64,000 nucleotides of DNA, taken from the NCBI GenBank assembly GCA_003260075.1, contig QLIY01000338.1, positions 90,289 to 154,288 of the forward strand, in the 5' to 3' direction. The DNA is from Phallusia mammillata. Its lineage: Eukaryota > Chordata > Ascidiacea > Phlebobranchia > Ascidiidae. How positions within the stretch are numbered: position 1 is the first letter of the stretch; every line of letters starts with the position of its first letter. Shown piece after piece: positions 25,706 to 37,600 of the stretch. Below the pieces are notes generated by a model. That model searched no databases and was not told the origin of the DNA. It saw only the letters and a program-made list of their open reading frames with translations. Made by a program: the position numbers and the translations under genes.

Positions 25706-26803
25706 TTTGCAGGACGATTGTTGAATTACTTGCGCTGTACGTGACGAACTGCAACCAACTCGTCTGTTCAGCTACTTCGTGGCGAAATCAGCTGAACCAG
25801 TTATTCATTAACGTACACCCGCGGGCAAACCTCGAAAGAAGTTTGAGTTGTTGTGAAACTTAGAAAAACTGCAAGTTAGCCTGCATCAGCGATCTCGACT
25901 TCTTTCTCCAACGCCCCGTAAACATTTAATTGAATTGAATACGTTCCTCGCTTGTCGAAAAAAACTTAAAATTGGCGCTCAGTACAGTCAACCCATTTAG
26001 GTTTTCGAGTTGAAAGTATCCAGTATTGTGAAAGCAATCGTTCATGTAACTTTCGCCGTTTAATATTGTCGTTATATTATATTGTATGATTTACTCTCAG
26101 CGCCAGCTAATCGCCAATTTATTCTTTAGTGCCCGTTTTATAATTACAAGTGCTGTTATGGGGCAATGCAGCCCACTGTAAAAACCACTGATACGCGCTG
26201 TGATGGTTTTTATGTGATCGATCAAACATAAAAAAAGTCTGAATTAGTTAATGAAACCGATCAACATCTGGAACTGGAATGTTTGTCAGACTTCATCAAA
26301 CCCATGTCGATCAACAAGGAATCACGGAATCCCGCTATTGATAACGGAATTTTTTAACTTGTTAAAAAATATTTAGGCAATATTTTCCACACAACAAAAT
26401 GTAACCGATTCATACAAAAACAGCAAACAATACATATGTAGCACATGCAGTTTTCTTATCGCAACTAGTTAATGTTTGCATACTGTTAAAAAGCATCATG
26501 TTTAGGTGAAATTGAAGAATCAAGTGATTCATACCAATGAAAAGTTCCAAATCAGGTGATTGAAAAATAAATTTAGATTCAAAGAAAAAAGTTGTGACTG
26601 ACTGTTTATTTTCCTTACACTACATTTTAACACACACAAAAATATAAACATTTCTTTTTTTAATCAGAGTTAAACAAAAAAACAAATTTCAAATGTGTTG
26701 ACATCTTTGAAAGGAGTACAATCACATACAACTGCATTGCATTACAAACTAGAGTTTTTTAAGCGTTATTGCAACAATATTTTACTCATTTGTACCAGCA
26801 GCT
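25706..26803. other. Intergenic spacer between the dioxygenase and TOR1AIP-like genes
   Basis: No coding exon, tRNA or clear repeat was seen. It should include the dioxygenase promoter and the 3' UTR of the TOR1AIP-like gene. Confidence 0.6.
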
Positions 26804-28810
26804 TCAGCAGTTCAGATTGTCAATTTTTTTCACCCATGCCACAGAAGGTGTTATTCTCGACATTAAACCAGCAATCATATCGCTTGTCATAACTTCTGGG
26901 TCTCGGCTCATCAGGGAATGGGAAAGATATTTATCAACTATTTCATCCCACAATCTTGGAGGCAAATTACTTAAATCATGAGCAGATTGGCTCCAATCTC
27001 CATTATCAACCTAAACAGAGCAAGATGTTTAACATTTACAAACACAGCCGAATGTTCAATTTAAGCTGGACTCTTGCACAATGGCTAATGGTTCACACAT
27101 ACTTAGCACTCCAAAATATCTACGCTGCACATAAACTGGTGCACATCTAATGTTGCTCACATAGGTCCTCGGTGTACTAAGATAGCTGTCTTTAGTTATA
27201 GGGAGTTTTTGGAAGTTATTTCTGCATGAAATGTTGTACCTGCACAACTAGAATAATGGCAACATTCTTGAAAGGTGCATTGTCATTTTCACAAAACTGA
27301 TAGAAGAGAGGCGTCGCAGCTGCAGGAATCAAGTCAAACCGATCAACCACAGCAGAACAGGAACCAGATTTAAACTGTTTTGTAAGTTGATCGTCTAAGA
27401 GAAACTTTGCTTCACTTGCTTGTAAGTTTTTCACATCCAAACCAGAAACCTAGAAATAATGCAAAAGTTAGTACATTTCCTGAAATGTTTTGTTTTGTTT
27501 CTATTATTTCTAGCCAGTGAAAAGAGTGACATAAACAACAAAAAACATTTTAGACAAGACTGAAAAATTTCATGTTTTATTCTTGATGAACATGAACAAA
27601 ACAATAATAGTTAAAAGAGAGAACCTTAATGCTTGAGGAGCAGTTGCTGGAGTAGACAGCGGCGAGTTTATTTGCAAGGCATTGGGCAGTGGGGTAAGCA
27701 TTTTCATCAGCAGCAAGCATAAGAACAGCAGGTTGATTGTTGTTCTGACTGTTGTGATGTTTCACCAAAGAAACTCTGAAATTATATGATTGTTTTACAA
27801 CACACTCTGAAATTATATGATTGTTTTACAACACACTCTGAAATTATATGATTGTTTTACAGCACACTCTGAAATTATATGATTGTTTTACAATACAAAG
27901 TTGTGGTTGATGCACAACAGACCGGAAGGAAAGGCCTAACCTTAAATGTATGGATCACTTTTAGACTTTGATTTAGCACATAATATTTGATGCTTATATG
28001 TTACATTGCTTGGTACATGAACATATTTTTTATTGTAATTTGTTCACAAAGAAACTTATTAAAGCACAAACAACTAACCTTACTATTTTCCAAAGTCGTT
28101 TGTCCTGAAGCGCAATCTCATCTTCAATGGATTTCAGTTTAAGTTTAAATAGCTCAGTGTTACTTATTTCCACATGTGTTTGTCTTTCAGAGAAATACTT
28201 GCTGGCATAAAACACCAATGCAGCAATGATCACAAGCAGGGCCAAATTTTTAGGTAAATCTGTCAACACAAAAAATGGGTTATCTTAACTTGCCTTTGAC
28301 AGTTCTATTATTTTACAAAACTGTGTATGTATTTTACTTTACTATTAACTTTAGGTTAGAATTAAATTTAAGAATCTCAAACTTTTGTATGTTTGTTGGT
28401 TTAAAAAATTATAAGTAAACCGAAATCTTTCAGCTATACTTTGCCCATGTGGATATTGAAGGTATGTTGTATGTCTCAATACAAACAAATGAAAACTTAC
28501 TTAATGAGTGAGGGAGTGGCTCATTCTTTTCACAATCTTTTGGACGTTCATGAAAGCTGGATTTGACCTTGACTGGTGATTCAAATTTTTCCGAAACTCT
28601 AGATACATCAACATCCTTATCAGAACCATCAGTTGTGGTCTCGTCCAACCCACTTGTGCTTGCAACAAAGTCAGGATCATCTTGTGAGCTCAGTGTTTGT
28701 TCTGCTGCACTGCTGTTTTCTTCACTCAGACTTTCACTCCTTTTCCGTGTTTTATTGGGGGTCTGTGACTTTTTCTTTGCTTTGCTCGAAGCAGTCTTTC
28801 TACCTGCCAT
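26804..28810 (-). CDS. TOR1AIP: Torsin-1A-interacting protein (LAP1/LULL1 family)
   Basis: Five exons, 5' to 3': 28810-28501, 28259-28079, 27775-27625, 27449-27240, 27010-26804; 352 aa with agreeing phases. Residues 1-103 are polar, Ser/Lys-rich and likely disordered, facing nucleoplasm or cytoplasm. A single membrane segment (LALLVIIAALVFYAS) spans about residues 109-123. The rest matches the LAP1/LULL1 lumenal domain, with AVVDRFDLIPA, FYQFCENDNAPFKNVAIILV and a C-terminal LMSRIT. Known family role: a type II membrane protein of the nuclear envelope or ER whose lumenal AAA-like domain activates torsin ATPases by supplying an arginine finger. Arg336 in MSRIT aligns with that arginine (LULL1 WSRIS, from memory of the family). 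I start at MAGRK because the upstream in-frame codon is GTG. Confidence 0.88.
27113..27165 (-). repeat. Dispersed copy of the 110-bp satellite unit
   Basis: On the minus strand this segment matches the unit of the tandem array at 53.5 kb (gcaacattagatgtgcac...ccagtttatg...cagc). It lies in an intron of the TOR1AIP-like gene. Confidence 0.55.
27772..27895. repeat. Tandem repeat, about 31-bp unit, four copies
   Basis: The unit ctctgaaattatatgattg...ttttacaacaca is repeated four times immediately next to the acceptor of exon 3 of the TOR1AIP-like gene, nearly identical between units. The acceptor itself is in the first unit boundary. Confidence 0.9.
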
Positions 28811-29465
28811 TATGCACACTTAATTTCCAGGCACTTCAAAATTTGCGGCTCTAGACACGAAAGAATTGATTTTTATCGTTAAACAGGTAAATATTCGTGC
28901 AGTTAATTTAACACAACTTTTGTGAAAATACAGTTGCTCACGACTAGGAGTGGTTGGGTTAGAACAAGGTTTATAATCACAAACAACACCTAGCATAAAT
29001 CCTGCTAAGTTTAGGGGTTGAATTAAAAAAAGATTTGATTTTGAAGAGGAACCTCAACCAATTTAGCAAGTTAAAACTACTTTTTTCCACCGGGTTTTCC
29101 CTAGTTACAATAGAAATCAAAAAATTATGTTTTGACTTCGATGGTTTCGTTTCAAGTTTGTAAACAGTTTTAACCCATCACCGACCTGAATGAGGCTGCA
29201 GCATTATTTTTTTTAAAACTTAAGTCTAAGTGATCATCTTACTGTTTAAATCTACTGCCTGTACCCAAATAATACATGGCAAACTTTTTCAAAATTAATT
29301 TCACCACTCCTGCAAATATTCTTCTGAAGTTAGTTGAAGCTGAAATCTACCAATAGGGAAGTTTGCTTGAAGTCCACCCATTTGACTTCAAACTCTAACA
29401 CACACTCAACATGTAAACAATTTTATTACACGTAATTTATAACCCAACACATGAAACCATATTTG
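28811..29465. other. Spacer between DDX18 and TOR1AIP-like genes
   Basis: No gene was found. It should include the DDX18 3' UTR and the TOR1AIP-like promoter. Confidence 0.6.
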
Positions 29466-31259
29466 TTAAGAAAACTGTCTCCTATCATTTTTCTTTGTTC
29501 CAACTTGTTTAAATATTTTAGCCTTTTGACTTTGCCCTTTGTACTGATTTCTTCTCACTTCTTTGCTCGCCCTTTTGCTGTGAACATTGAGATCGACGTA
29601 AGGAGGAACAGTAAAACCAAAAGAAGACGCAACCTTTTGTAGATCCAGGGTCTCCACATTAAAGATTGACTTTAGGGAATGTGAAGCATAGGATCGAATA
29701 TAAGACTTGTATGCTTCCTGAGATGACTTGTGAAGGAAATAATTTTTTTGAATCAATTTTTCCAGTTGGTTTTGGATGTTGGCAATTTTCGACCAGGAAA
29801 ACTCGAATTCATTCAGAGGCACTTTGGCATGTCTCAAGTAGCGTAGAAAGCCAAGCTCTGCAGGACGAAGAATCAAGAGTGCATGTCCCTTTCCATGAAC
29901 TCCTCTGGCAGTCCTCCCAACTCTGTGGATGTATTCTTTTGGGTCATCTGGAGGATCATATTGAACAATCCAATCCACCTCCGGGATATCAAGACCACGA
30001 GCTGCTACATCTGTGCACAGGAGGGTTCCTTTCTCAGCATTACAAAACTGAAAGAACGTAGTTGTCCTCTTTGTTTGCTTCTGCCTTCCATGTATGCTTA
30101 GACAGGGCAGGTCGATGTAATTAAGAAGTTCATAATGATACTTCACACTCATGCATGATGAAAAGAAAACCATTATCTTCTTGTCTCTGTTGCGACGCAA
30201 AAATGTGAACAGAACTAAGAACCTTTTCTCAGATGGGCAGACAACATAACCCTGTTCCAAACCTTCTCTCGTGGCCTCCTCCTTAACATCATCAACTCCA
30301 ACGTACAAAGGCATTTTCTTCAAAGACACCCTTGCCAAGTCTTCAGTCTTTTTGGTCTGTGTTGCAGAGAACAACATAGTCTGTCTCCTTTTGGGCAAAA
30401 GCCGCACAATCTGTTTCATTTCTTCCTCAAAACCAACCTCCAAGATTCTATCCGCCTCATCTATAATCAGACACTGTAGATTACGAAACATGAACTCAGG
30501 AGTATTCTGCAAATGATCCAGAAGTCGCCCAGGAGTGGCCACCAGTAAATTAATTCCATTTCCCAACTTTTTGGCTTCTGATGACCGATTACTACCCCCC
30601 ATGATCAGACCAAATGTTTGACAATGGTGTTTCATTACATCCTGACAGACACCATAGATCTGCATTGCCAGTTCTCGAGTAGGTGAGATTATAATAATCC
30701 CTGTCCCATTTCTCGGCATAAATTTCAGCTTGTACAACAACTCAACAGCAGGAATAAGAAAAGCGAGTGTTTTTCCGCTTCCAGTTTTTGCAGCTGCAAG
30801 TAAGTCACGTCCTTCCAGCAACGGTGGAATTGACTTGGCCTGAATTTCCATCATATGTGAAAATCCCATGTCCTCTATAGCTTTCAAGGTCAAGTCACTG
30901 ACCCCCAACTTGGCCAGGGATGCAAATGATGTGTCATCAATCACATTCTCCTCCAGCACCTTGACTTCAAGTGAGGTTTCTGGAACTGTGGAAACAACTG
31001 TGTTAACTTTTTCATCTAATTTCTTTTCTCCACTTGACTCTTCATTTGCAATTTCCTCATTAACTGAATCGGCAACATTTTCGTCTTCCACCTTTATCGC
31101 TCCAGGGTTGTTTTGGCCATGAAGTTTGGAATAATCATTTTGTTGTGAAACAGTGATTTCTTCTTGCTGTAGAACCCGATCTCTGAGCAGTTTAAGTTGT
31201 TCCTGTCTCTGCTTTCGTTTGTTGAGTTTCTTTCTTACTTTTCTCATATGATCAGCCAT
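29466..31259 (-). CDS. DDX18: DEAD-box RNA helicase DDX18 (Has1)
   Basis: A single uninterrupted 597-aa frame. The start at 31259 (MADHMRK) is the first ATG; the frame extends further only from a GTG. A Lys-rich N-terminus and an acidic linker precede the helicase core. In order: Q-motif EIQAKSIP, motif [10 protein letters not shown] (about residue 160), [38 protein letters not shown] and HRVGRTARG, then a DUF4217-type C-terminal extension ([16 protein letters not shown]). This order and the tail are typical of DDX18/Has1, a nucleolar ATP-dependent helicase for 60S subunit assembly. The length is close to yeast Has1 (about 500) and human DDX18 (about 670). Having no intron among intron-rich neighbours may mean an old retroposition. 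The gene is divergent from DNTTIP2, 883 bp away. Confidence 0.95.
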   Translation of the reverse strand: MADHMRKVRKKLNKRKQRQEQLKLLRDRVLQQEEITVSQQNDYSKLHGQNNPGAIKVEDENVADSVNEEIANEESSGEKKLDEKVNTVVSTVPETSLEVKVLEENVIDDTSFASLAKLGVSDLTLKAIEDMGFSHMMEIQAKSIPPLLEGRDLLAAAKTGSGKTLAFLIPAVELLYKLKFMPRNGTGIIIISPTRELAMQIYGVCQDVMKHHCQTFGLIMGGSNRSSEAKKLGNGINLLVATPGRLLDHLQNTPEFMFRNLQCLIIDEADRILEVGFEEEMKQIVRLLPKRRQTMLFSATQTKKTEDLARVSLKKMPLYVGVDDVKEEATREGLEQGYVVCPSEKRFLVLFTFLRRNRDKKIMVFFSSCMSVKYHYELLNYIDLPCLSIHGRQKQTKRTTTFFQFCNAEKGTLLCTDVAARGLDIPEVDWIVQYDPPDDPKEYIHRVGRTARGVHGKGHALLILRPAELGFLRYLRHAKVPLNEFEFSWSKIANIQNQLEKLIQKNYFLHKSSQEAYKSYIRSYASHSLKSIFNVETLDLQKVASSFGFTVPPYVDLNVHSKRASKEVRRNQYKGQSQKAKIFKQVGTKKNDRRQFS

Positions 31260-32142
31260 CTTCTGACACGTATTTAAGCACGTCACAAAAATTAAGATGG
31301 CAAGTCTGTCTGTAGTAAAAAAGAAAGCTTTTAAAAGTTTTAATTATGAGTGAGTTTACTTTGTACATTTATTCGCTGTGTGAAAAAAAATTAGCAAGTT
31401 AGTGACACAATTGCAATGGAACGACGTTGAATCGCACAAAACATTGGGCACAACAAATGGACTATGGCTAAACGACGTGTACAGTTACATCTTCATTACA
31501 AGGCGTTATGGGAGCTCATAACTGACACAAGTCACAAGAAAACAAGTTTTGCACGATGCTGAGTTTTAACTTAAAACAAATTGGATAAACAAACCTTTTC
31601 TGATGACAAATAGTTGTTTTTTAATCACAATTTAAAGGCTTAAGAGCAGAATAACCAATGTAAATCTAAAATTCAAAGCAAAAGGTAACTAACAATGGGC
31701 ATAACGCTGTTCTCATTGGATTTTGCAACGGCACGTGTACTTGTATTCGCTACAGCTAATTGGTAACATTTTATGATTGTTTTATTACTCTCGATTTATA
31801 ACATTTTTAAACAAAATAAATTTCTTTCAGCAATAATATACAACTCTAAAAAGTATTTTTGCCTTACTTACCAACGTAATAATGGCTACAGGGAGAAATA
31901 AAACAATTATTTTTTCACACGAAAAGGGGATTTTTCTTGAGGTTTTAAACAAACCAGATTACAGGAAAGCAGTTCACCTATTTGCAAGTTATTGTACGTT
32001 GAGCATTCAACGTGGATATTTGGGCCAGTAAACGAAAATTTAACGGTGTAACTAACCCTTTTCCTTTGTTTCAGCACAAAGTGGTATAACAGATAAATGT
32101 TCTTGAAAAACAGATAGCAAAACCGTTTTTGAATCTGTCACC
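31260..32142. promoter_or_regulatory. Divergent promoter region between DDX18 and DNTTIP2
   Basis: An 883-bp gap between two head-to-head genes with nucleolar functions. No TATA box stands out. It probably serves both genes, which is inferred from layout only. Confidence 0.45.
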
Positions 32143-34032
32143 ATGCCTCGACGAAGCATGCGTTTGCGTGAAAGAAATGATAGCGAGACTTCTGAAGTCA
32201 AGCAACCTTTTCCCATCATAGAAAAGGATAAAGAGGTAAAAACTGAAATCGCTGAGTCCTCATCTGCAACAAACTTAAAAGGAGAATCCTGGGAAAATGC
32301 ATCAGTTTCTTCTACTGATGAAGATGTTAGTGACGAAGAACTTGAATCTGACAGTGATGATATAGAAGCATTTGCAGACACTTTCGCAGATTCATTAATA
32401 AACAGACTGTCTAAAAACAGTAAAGAAAATTCTTCGGATGTAAAGGCACATTCATCACGGCAAAAACGCAAAGAAAATGACAAGTTGTAAGTCAAAATAA
32501 TCAACTATTTTGAAAATTTATTTATCAAGTGGCACTTTCCTGATTATAAGGTTAATTTACTAATGATGACAACAGTTTTGTTCAAACATTTAAGTAATAA
32601 ATAACCGTTTTTTGTTCTTCTGTAATTTTCTTTGATGAAATTTTAATCAGTTGCATTTTGTTTTAGATCTTCAGAAATTGATGTGAGCGACCTTAACCTT
32701 GAAGGTTACATTTCTGTTGATACTCCAAGTGAAGGAAACAGAAAAATCATCGACATGTACGCTGGAAGCCAAAAAGATGATCCAGTAATTTATATTTATT
32801 AATATATGTAAAAAACATACCTAACGTATTGTACTTTTGCCATCCACCAGTTGCATGCCCAGTGTATTAAATTTGTCTTGTATGCAACTGCAAATAAATG
32901 ATGATAACTTGCCTGACCTTTTTTAACAATTCGATTATTTGTAGGTGATGAAATATTCTGTTATCACTCCCGATTTTGAAACGAAACATGAAGTTCCCAA
33001 AGAACTTGGGACAAGAGCTGGAAAGAAACAAAGAAGAGCTATAAAGAATGCAACCTCTGGAAAGAAATGGTATTGTGTTGCATCGTGTATCTTACGGTTA
33101 TATTACAAAACATAATTTGAAATACAGTAAACCTAGGTTAAACCGGACTCAGTTAATCCGGATCTTCGCCGAATTTGGACAAAACCTGAGGCACAAATGA
33201 TGTGTAATGTGGTAAGGCTTTAATTAATCGACATCAGTTGATCTGGATCTAAACTGGATAATTCGTTTGGTCTAAACATGTCCGATTTAACCAAGGATTA
33301 TTGTACATGTATGTATATATCATGTGGGATCAGACTTTTAATACATGCCATAGTTTGAGTTTCTAATTGTTATGGTTTGTAGCAAAAATTTAAACTTTTA
33401 CATCATTTTCGCAGGTTTGACATGAAAGCACCGGAGCTGACAGATGAAGTGAAGCGCGACATGAAAATCTTACAAATGCGCTCAATTCTTGACCCGAAGA
33501 GATTTTACAAGAAAAATGACAGAAAAACAATTCCAAAATATTTCCAGGTTTGTTGCTTTGAAACTGAACCAAATTATATGCAGCACTTTGTATATCCAAC
33601 AAATGTAAATTACTTGATTTAAATTTCATTTTAGTTGTTTTGCTGAAGTGTTAATAACTGTATCAATTTTTCAGATTGGCAAAATCATGGACAATGCAGC
33701 TGATTTCTATAGCTCCAGAGTTCCTAAGAAGCAGCGCAAAGCAACATTGGCCGATGAACTGATTGCTGATGCAAATTTCAAGCGATATCAAAAGAGAAAG
33801 TATGTATTTTATATGAAAGCTTTTCCTTTGCTATTTTCAATTTAAACAAGTTGACTTTATTTATCCCTTGGACTTAATTATGAAAAGTGACAGTCTGTTA
33901 AACCTTAAATATTTAATTAGACTTGTCTTATTTTTACACAAACTTTCTTGTAGGTTCAATGAAATCCAGGCCAAGAGGAGGGCAATGGGAGGTTACAAGT
34001 ATTTCCGCAACCGAAGAAAAACCAAAAAGTAG
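32143..34032 (+). CDS. DNTTIP2: DNTTIP2 / Fcf2 domain pre-rRNA processing protein
   Basis: Six exons: 32143-32486, 32667-32784, 32945-33069, 33415-33547, 33675-33799, 33954-34032; 307 aa with agreeing phases. The N-terminal half is acidic and Ser/Glu-rich (DEDVSDEELESDSDD). The C-terminal half is the Fcf2 domain: KKWFDMKAPELT, LDPKRFYKKNDR, PKYFQIGKIMDNAADFY, VPKKQRKATLADEL, ending in a basic RNRRKTKK tail. Fcf2/DNTTIP2 acts in the nucleolar SSU processome during early 18S rRNA cleavages. It is shorter than vertebrate DNTTIP2 (over 700 aa) because the N-terminal region is reduced, closer to yeast Fcf2. It is divergent from DDX18 and convergent with the 5'-nucleotidase gene. Confidence 0.93.
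33125..33303. mobile_element. pogo/Tigger-like MITE, 179 bp
   Basis: Ends CAGTAAACC...TTATTG with inner inverted similarity (GGTTAAACCGG against CCGATTTAACC) and flanking TA dinucleotides. Tigger-like wording such as gttaatccggat is visible. It sits in DNTTIP2 intron 3. Confidence 0.6.
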
Positions 34033-34683
34033 AATATCTGCAATAAAAGTCTTACAAGAAATCGTTGTGATGATAAAAGAAGTTTATTGTTGACTTTGAA
34101 AGTTACCCACTGGTGACAAGACAAATGGTGTTCAAATGTGAAATTACCAAACCACTAAGTTAAGTTCACCGCAACATAAATGTTGCTGGATCGTTAGGAA
34201 AATTGTCGATTTGCAACAATAAAATCAAAATTAAAACTTTTTCCAAAGATTGTTTAAAGGTCTATATATGTAGCGCGCAAACAAGAATAAATATGGTGAT
34301 GTGATGAACAAAATGCTCTCTGGCAATTTGATTGTATCTTTTTTCAAGTTTTGGGTTGATTGTTGTCTAGCCAACAAGCTTTTTTTGTAGTGAAACACTA
34401 GCATAGAAGCAAAATAAAAGATGGGATTTTTAGGTAGCTTTTTGTTTCACGTGTATGACAGGATTATAGCTAAAATAAAGTTTCCAGGATAGAAAGTGAA
34501 CCACCAAGCAGAAATCTCACACAAAATACACAACAAGCATAAAATGTATCTGCAATAAAATATTTTTGAAAAATATAGACTCTGTCAGTAAAAGCAATGT
34601 CGTGCAATTTGCATATTGCCACAAGCATAAACAAGAATGAAACTGTACTAAAACGTGGCGCGGTAGGAACAATAAAACAAGAA
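34033..34683. terminator. Convergent 3' ends of DNTTIP2 and the 5'-nucleotidase gene
   Basis: A poly-A signal AATAAA at 34042-34047 starts 10 nt after the DNTTIP2 stop. No gene lies between the two 3' ends. Confidence 0.6.
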
Positions 34684-37600
34684 TCATCCGTCTAATGACT
34701 TGCAGTGAAAAATACGCGCTTCCAGCAGAGGCAGAACCTGCCATCTCAACTCTAGCTCGGGTTTCCGCATGCTGTCGCGTTCTTTCAAGAGTCGCAAGTT
34801 TTCCTCGTCACCATTCGCCGACAAGACTCGGTGTCTCAATTCTGCCCCCTTGTGGACATACGAAGCATCGCCGCCCAATCCACTAGAAGCGTACGAGATA
34901 AAATTGGGAGTGTGCAGAATTTTTGTCTCGTTGTTCAGATTTTCTGTCCCGGTTTTATTATTGTTAACGTCGTCAAGGTAACCCATTGACCTCTGGATCA
35001 TTGCCAAGGGCGTCTCGTCGTCTTGGCTACCGACTTCGACGAATGCCTGGTGTGGGTCAAGGTTGTTGTTTGTGGAAAGCTTCCGTCCATCTTCTGACAC
35101 GAAAACCTGTCAAAAAATACATTTCCTTGAAGAAAACCCACGCGACAGATTAGGTACAGTTTACTAAACGTCTTTTGCTTTCATTAAAACACATTTGGAC
35201 TCTTTTTCTAACCAATGTTTTATGATCCTAAATCAGTGATTAACGTTTTACGTTTAAATAAAGGCTGCAAAGGCGAACGACCGATTTGGGACACTAATAA
35301 TTTGGTATTCAACCAAAGGCTAGATTTTTCTAGCCCTTGCCAAATGTGCGGATGCTTGGGAGACCAGCTTATTTTAATCCAGTGCCTTCAGTGGGTCTGG
35401 CGTAGTATGGCTACGTTCGCTTAAACGTTATTGCTCAGACCTGTACTGAACAAAGCTGCTTAAATATGTAAGGTGGTCTTTCTCAATCAGTGGTGCCTGC
35501 TGGTCCTACAGTAGTAATTTATAAACAGGAAGCCAAAAATCATGTTTGTTACATAGCCGCAAGCCATAACAGTTTGAGAAACGCTGTCATATAGGAAACA
35601 AATATATTGGCCAAAGGTGACTGCGTGCCGAAGAAACAGTTTAAAAATCACTAATCTTAGCAATTTAATGGAACACTTGAAAGTTATAAAGCAAAGATTG
35701 ACGATAACGTTCAAAGTAAGTCTGTAAAAACATGTCTCAGAAATAGTTCAAGAATCACTGATCTTAGGATACTTAACAAAACCTGATAAGCAGTTACACT
35801 TAAAATCACCTTGCACGATTCTCGTCTTTCAAACTCCAAAAGTTTGAAAACATTTTTCACGTGATTTCGTACGACAGTTGAGAGAAGCGGACCAGAATCG
35901 GGGTCGGTCTTCAGTTTGCAATTCTTCAAGCATTCGTATCCGTCCTTCCCACGCGCCACGTAAGCCTTCGTCGCAACTGTGTATTCGCGCGTCATATCGA
36001 GAGGGGAACCCCCTATCCTTATAGTGTCCCTGATGACGCGGTGGCCAGGAGGATGTTCGGGGTTGAACCCGAAGCAAATGTTGGAAACCTGAAAAATCAC
36101 AAAAAGATTGACGTAAAGTGTTGCACGGCCTTCCTGAGAGGTTGGCGCTATTAAGCCTACGTCAAAGAGACAGGAGTACAACGTTATTGCTACGGTGCAA
36201 AAAAATTGCAAGGTCGAGATTAGGCTCTAAACCAGTGGATCTCAACCTTTTTTGTTTTGTGGCCCACTTTCATTGCACAACAATTCTGTGGCCCAGTAAA
36301 TTTTTATGAATAAAACAACTATAAAGTAGGTTCAGAAAAAAAAAACTGCAAGACATATTTCAAACAGATAATAAGTTCAAAATAAGTTAATGCAAAAAAA
36401 TCATAAAACAGCACTTTCCCTTCTTTAATCAAGCACTTTCAGTTATGACCGAATAATTGGACAATGGATATGCTGCTATTATCTGGCTTTATTGTAATCA
36501 CAAAGTAGTTTATTACATCATAACATACGGGGTTGCAGAAACTCAAAGTAACTTTATTACCGTAAATAGAATAATTCAAATTAATTTACATTCCTTCTCA
36601 ATTCCTCCCCAAGCCATTATTCTTGTAAAATTGAGTGTAGTGACACAAATGAAAGTAAATTCTTAAAAAAAGCTTTCTATTTGGTTGGTCTGTGGCCCAA
36701 TCAAAATGCTTCCATGGCCCACTGGTTGAGAACCGCTGCTCTAAACTCATAAGCGAAAGAACGGAACCCGACCTAGGTTCTAATTTTATTCTTAAAATAA
36801 ACTTAGCCTTAACAAGTTGGCAACAGTGCATCGTAGATACTAAATAATATTGCGGACAAATCCCATCATGGTCATAGTTGATGCTCAGTAACATGCGAGT
36901 CAAATTAACTGTGGTTAAGATACGCAGCAGATGCTAGGCTTGTTTGTTTGTTAGAAACTTTCAAGAAATATACATGAAATTACAGCCACTGTTGTCATCG
37001 AGAAAAAATCTCCCAGGTCCTAGGTTATATGCAACAAAGTAATTACAAGCGACAACGAGTTAATATTTTCGTTGACACAAATCTTGATATCTAAATTAAG
37101 TTATGAAGTTGCCTCGATAGAATGCAGAATGTAAAAAAAGTAAACAGGGACGTTTTTAAGACCATTAAAATATACAGGTATTATACAGTTGTTTTCAAAT
37201 GATTCAAAACACACAGTAAAGGGTGTGTAAATTGTATAGCTTGAAACCATACTTTTAACCGAGTCGATTTCAATCAGTTCCAAACACACAGCAAATGTTT
37301 TTCACCTGAGGAAATCTCCCTTCCCGCTTCGGATATTTGCTCACTCCGTTCTCTAGCGCCTCTAGCAGCTGTTTCCCGGTTACTTCGATGGTGACGACGG
37401 TGTCGCTGATTGGCAGAATCTTCATCAGGTCGTCCAATCGGAACTCGCCACGTTTGTGTATGTCATCGGAGCGAAACGTCCCGGAATTAATGAGGACGAT
37501 ATCAGCTCGTGTTGCGGCAGCCATTATATCAGCCACGAAGTTTCCGAGACGAGTTTCTTGGGTCCGAACTGTTTTAAACCGGCCATCGAGATCGGACTGT

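Noticed and set aside
27772..27895. CRISPR-like repeat array
   Set aside because: The repeats are contiguous without unique spacers and lie in a eukaryotic intron; it is a simple tandem repeat.
31260..31286. Upstream extension of DDX18
   Set aside because: It would need a GTG start; the ATG at 31259 has a good context.
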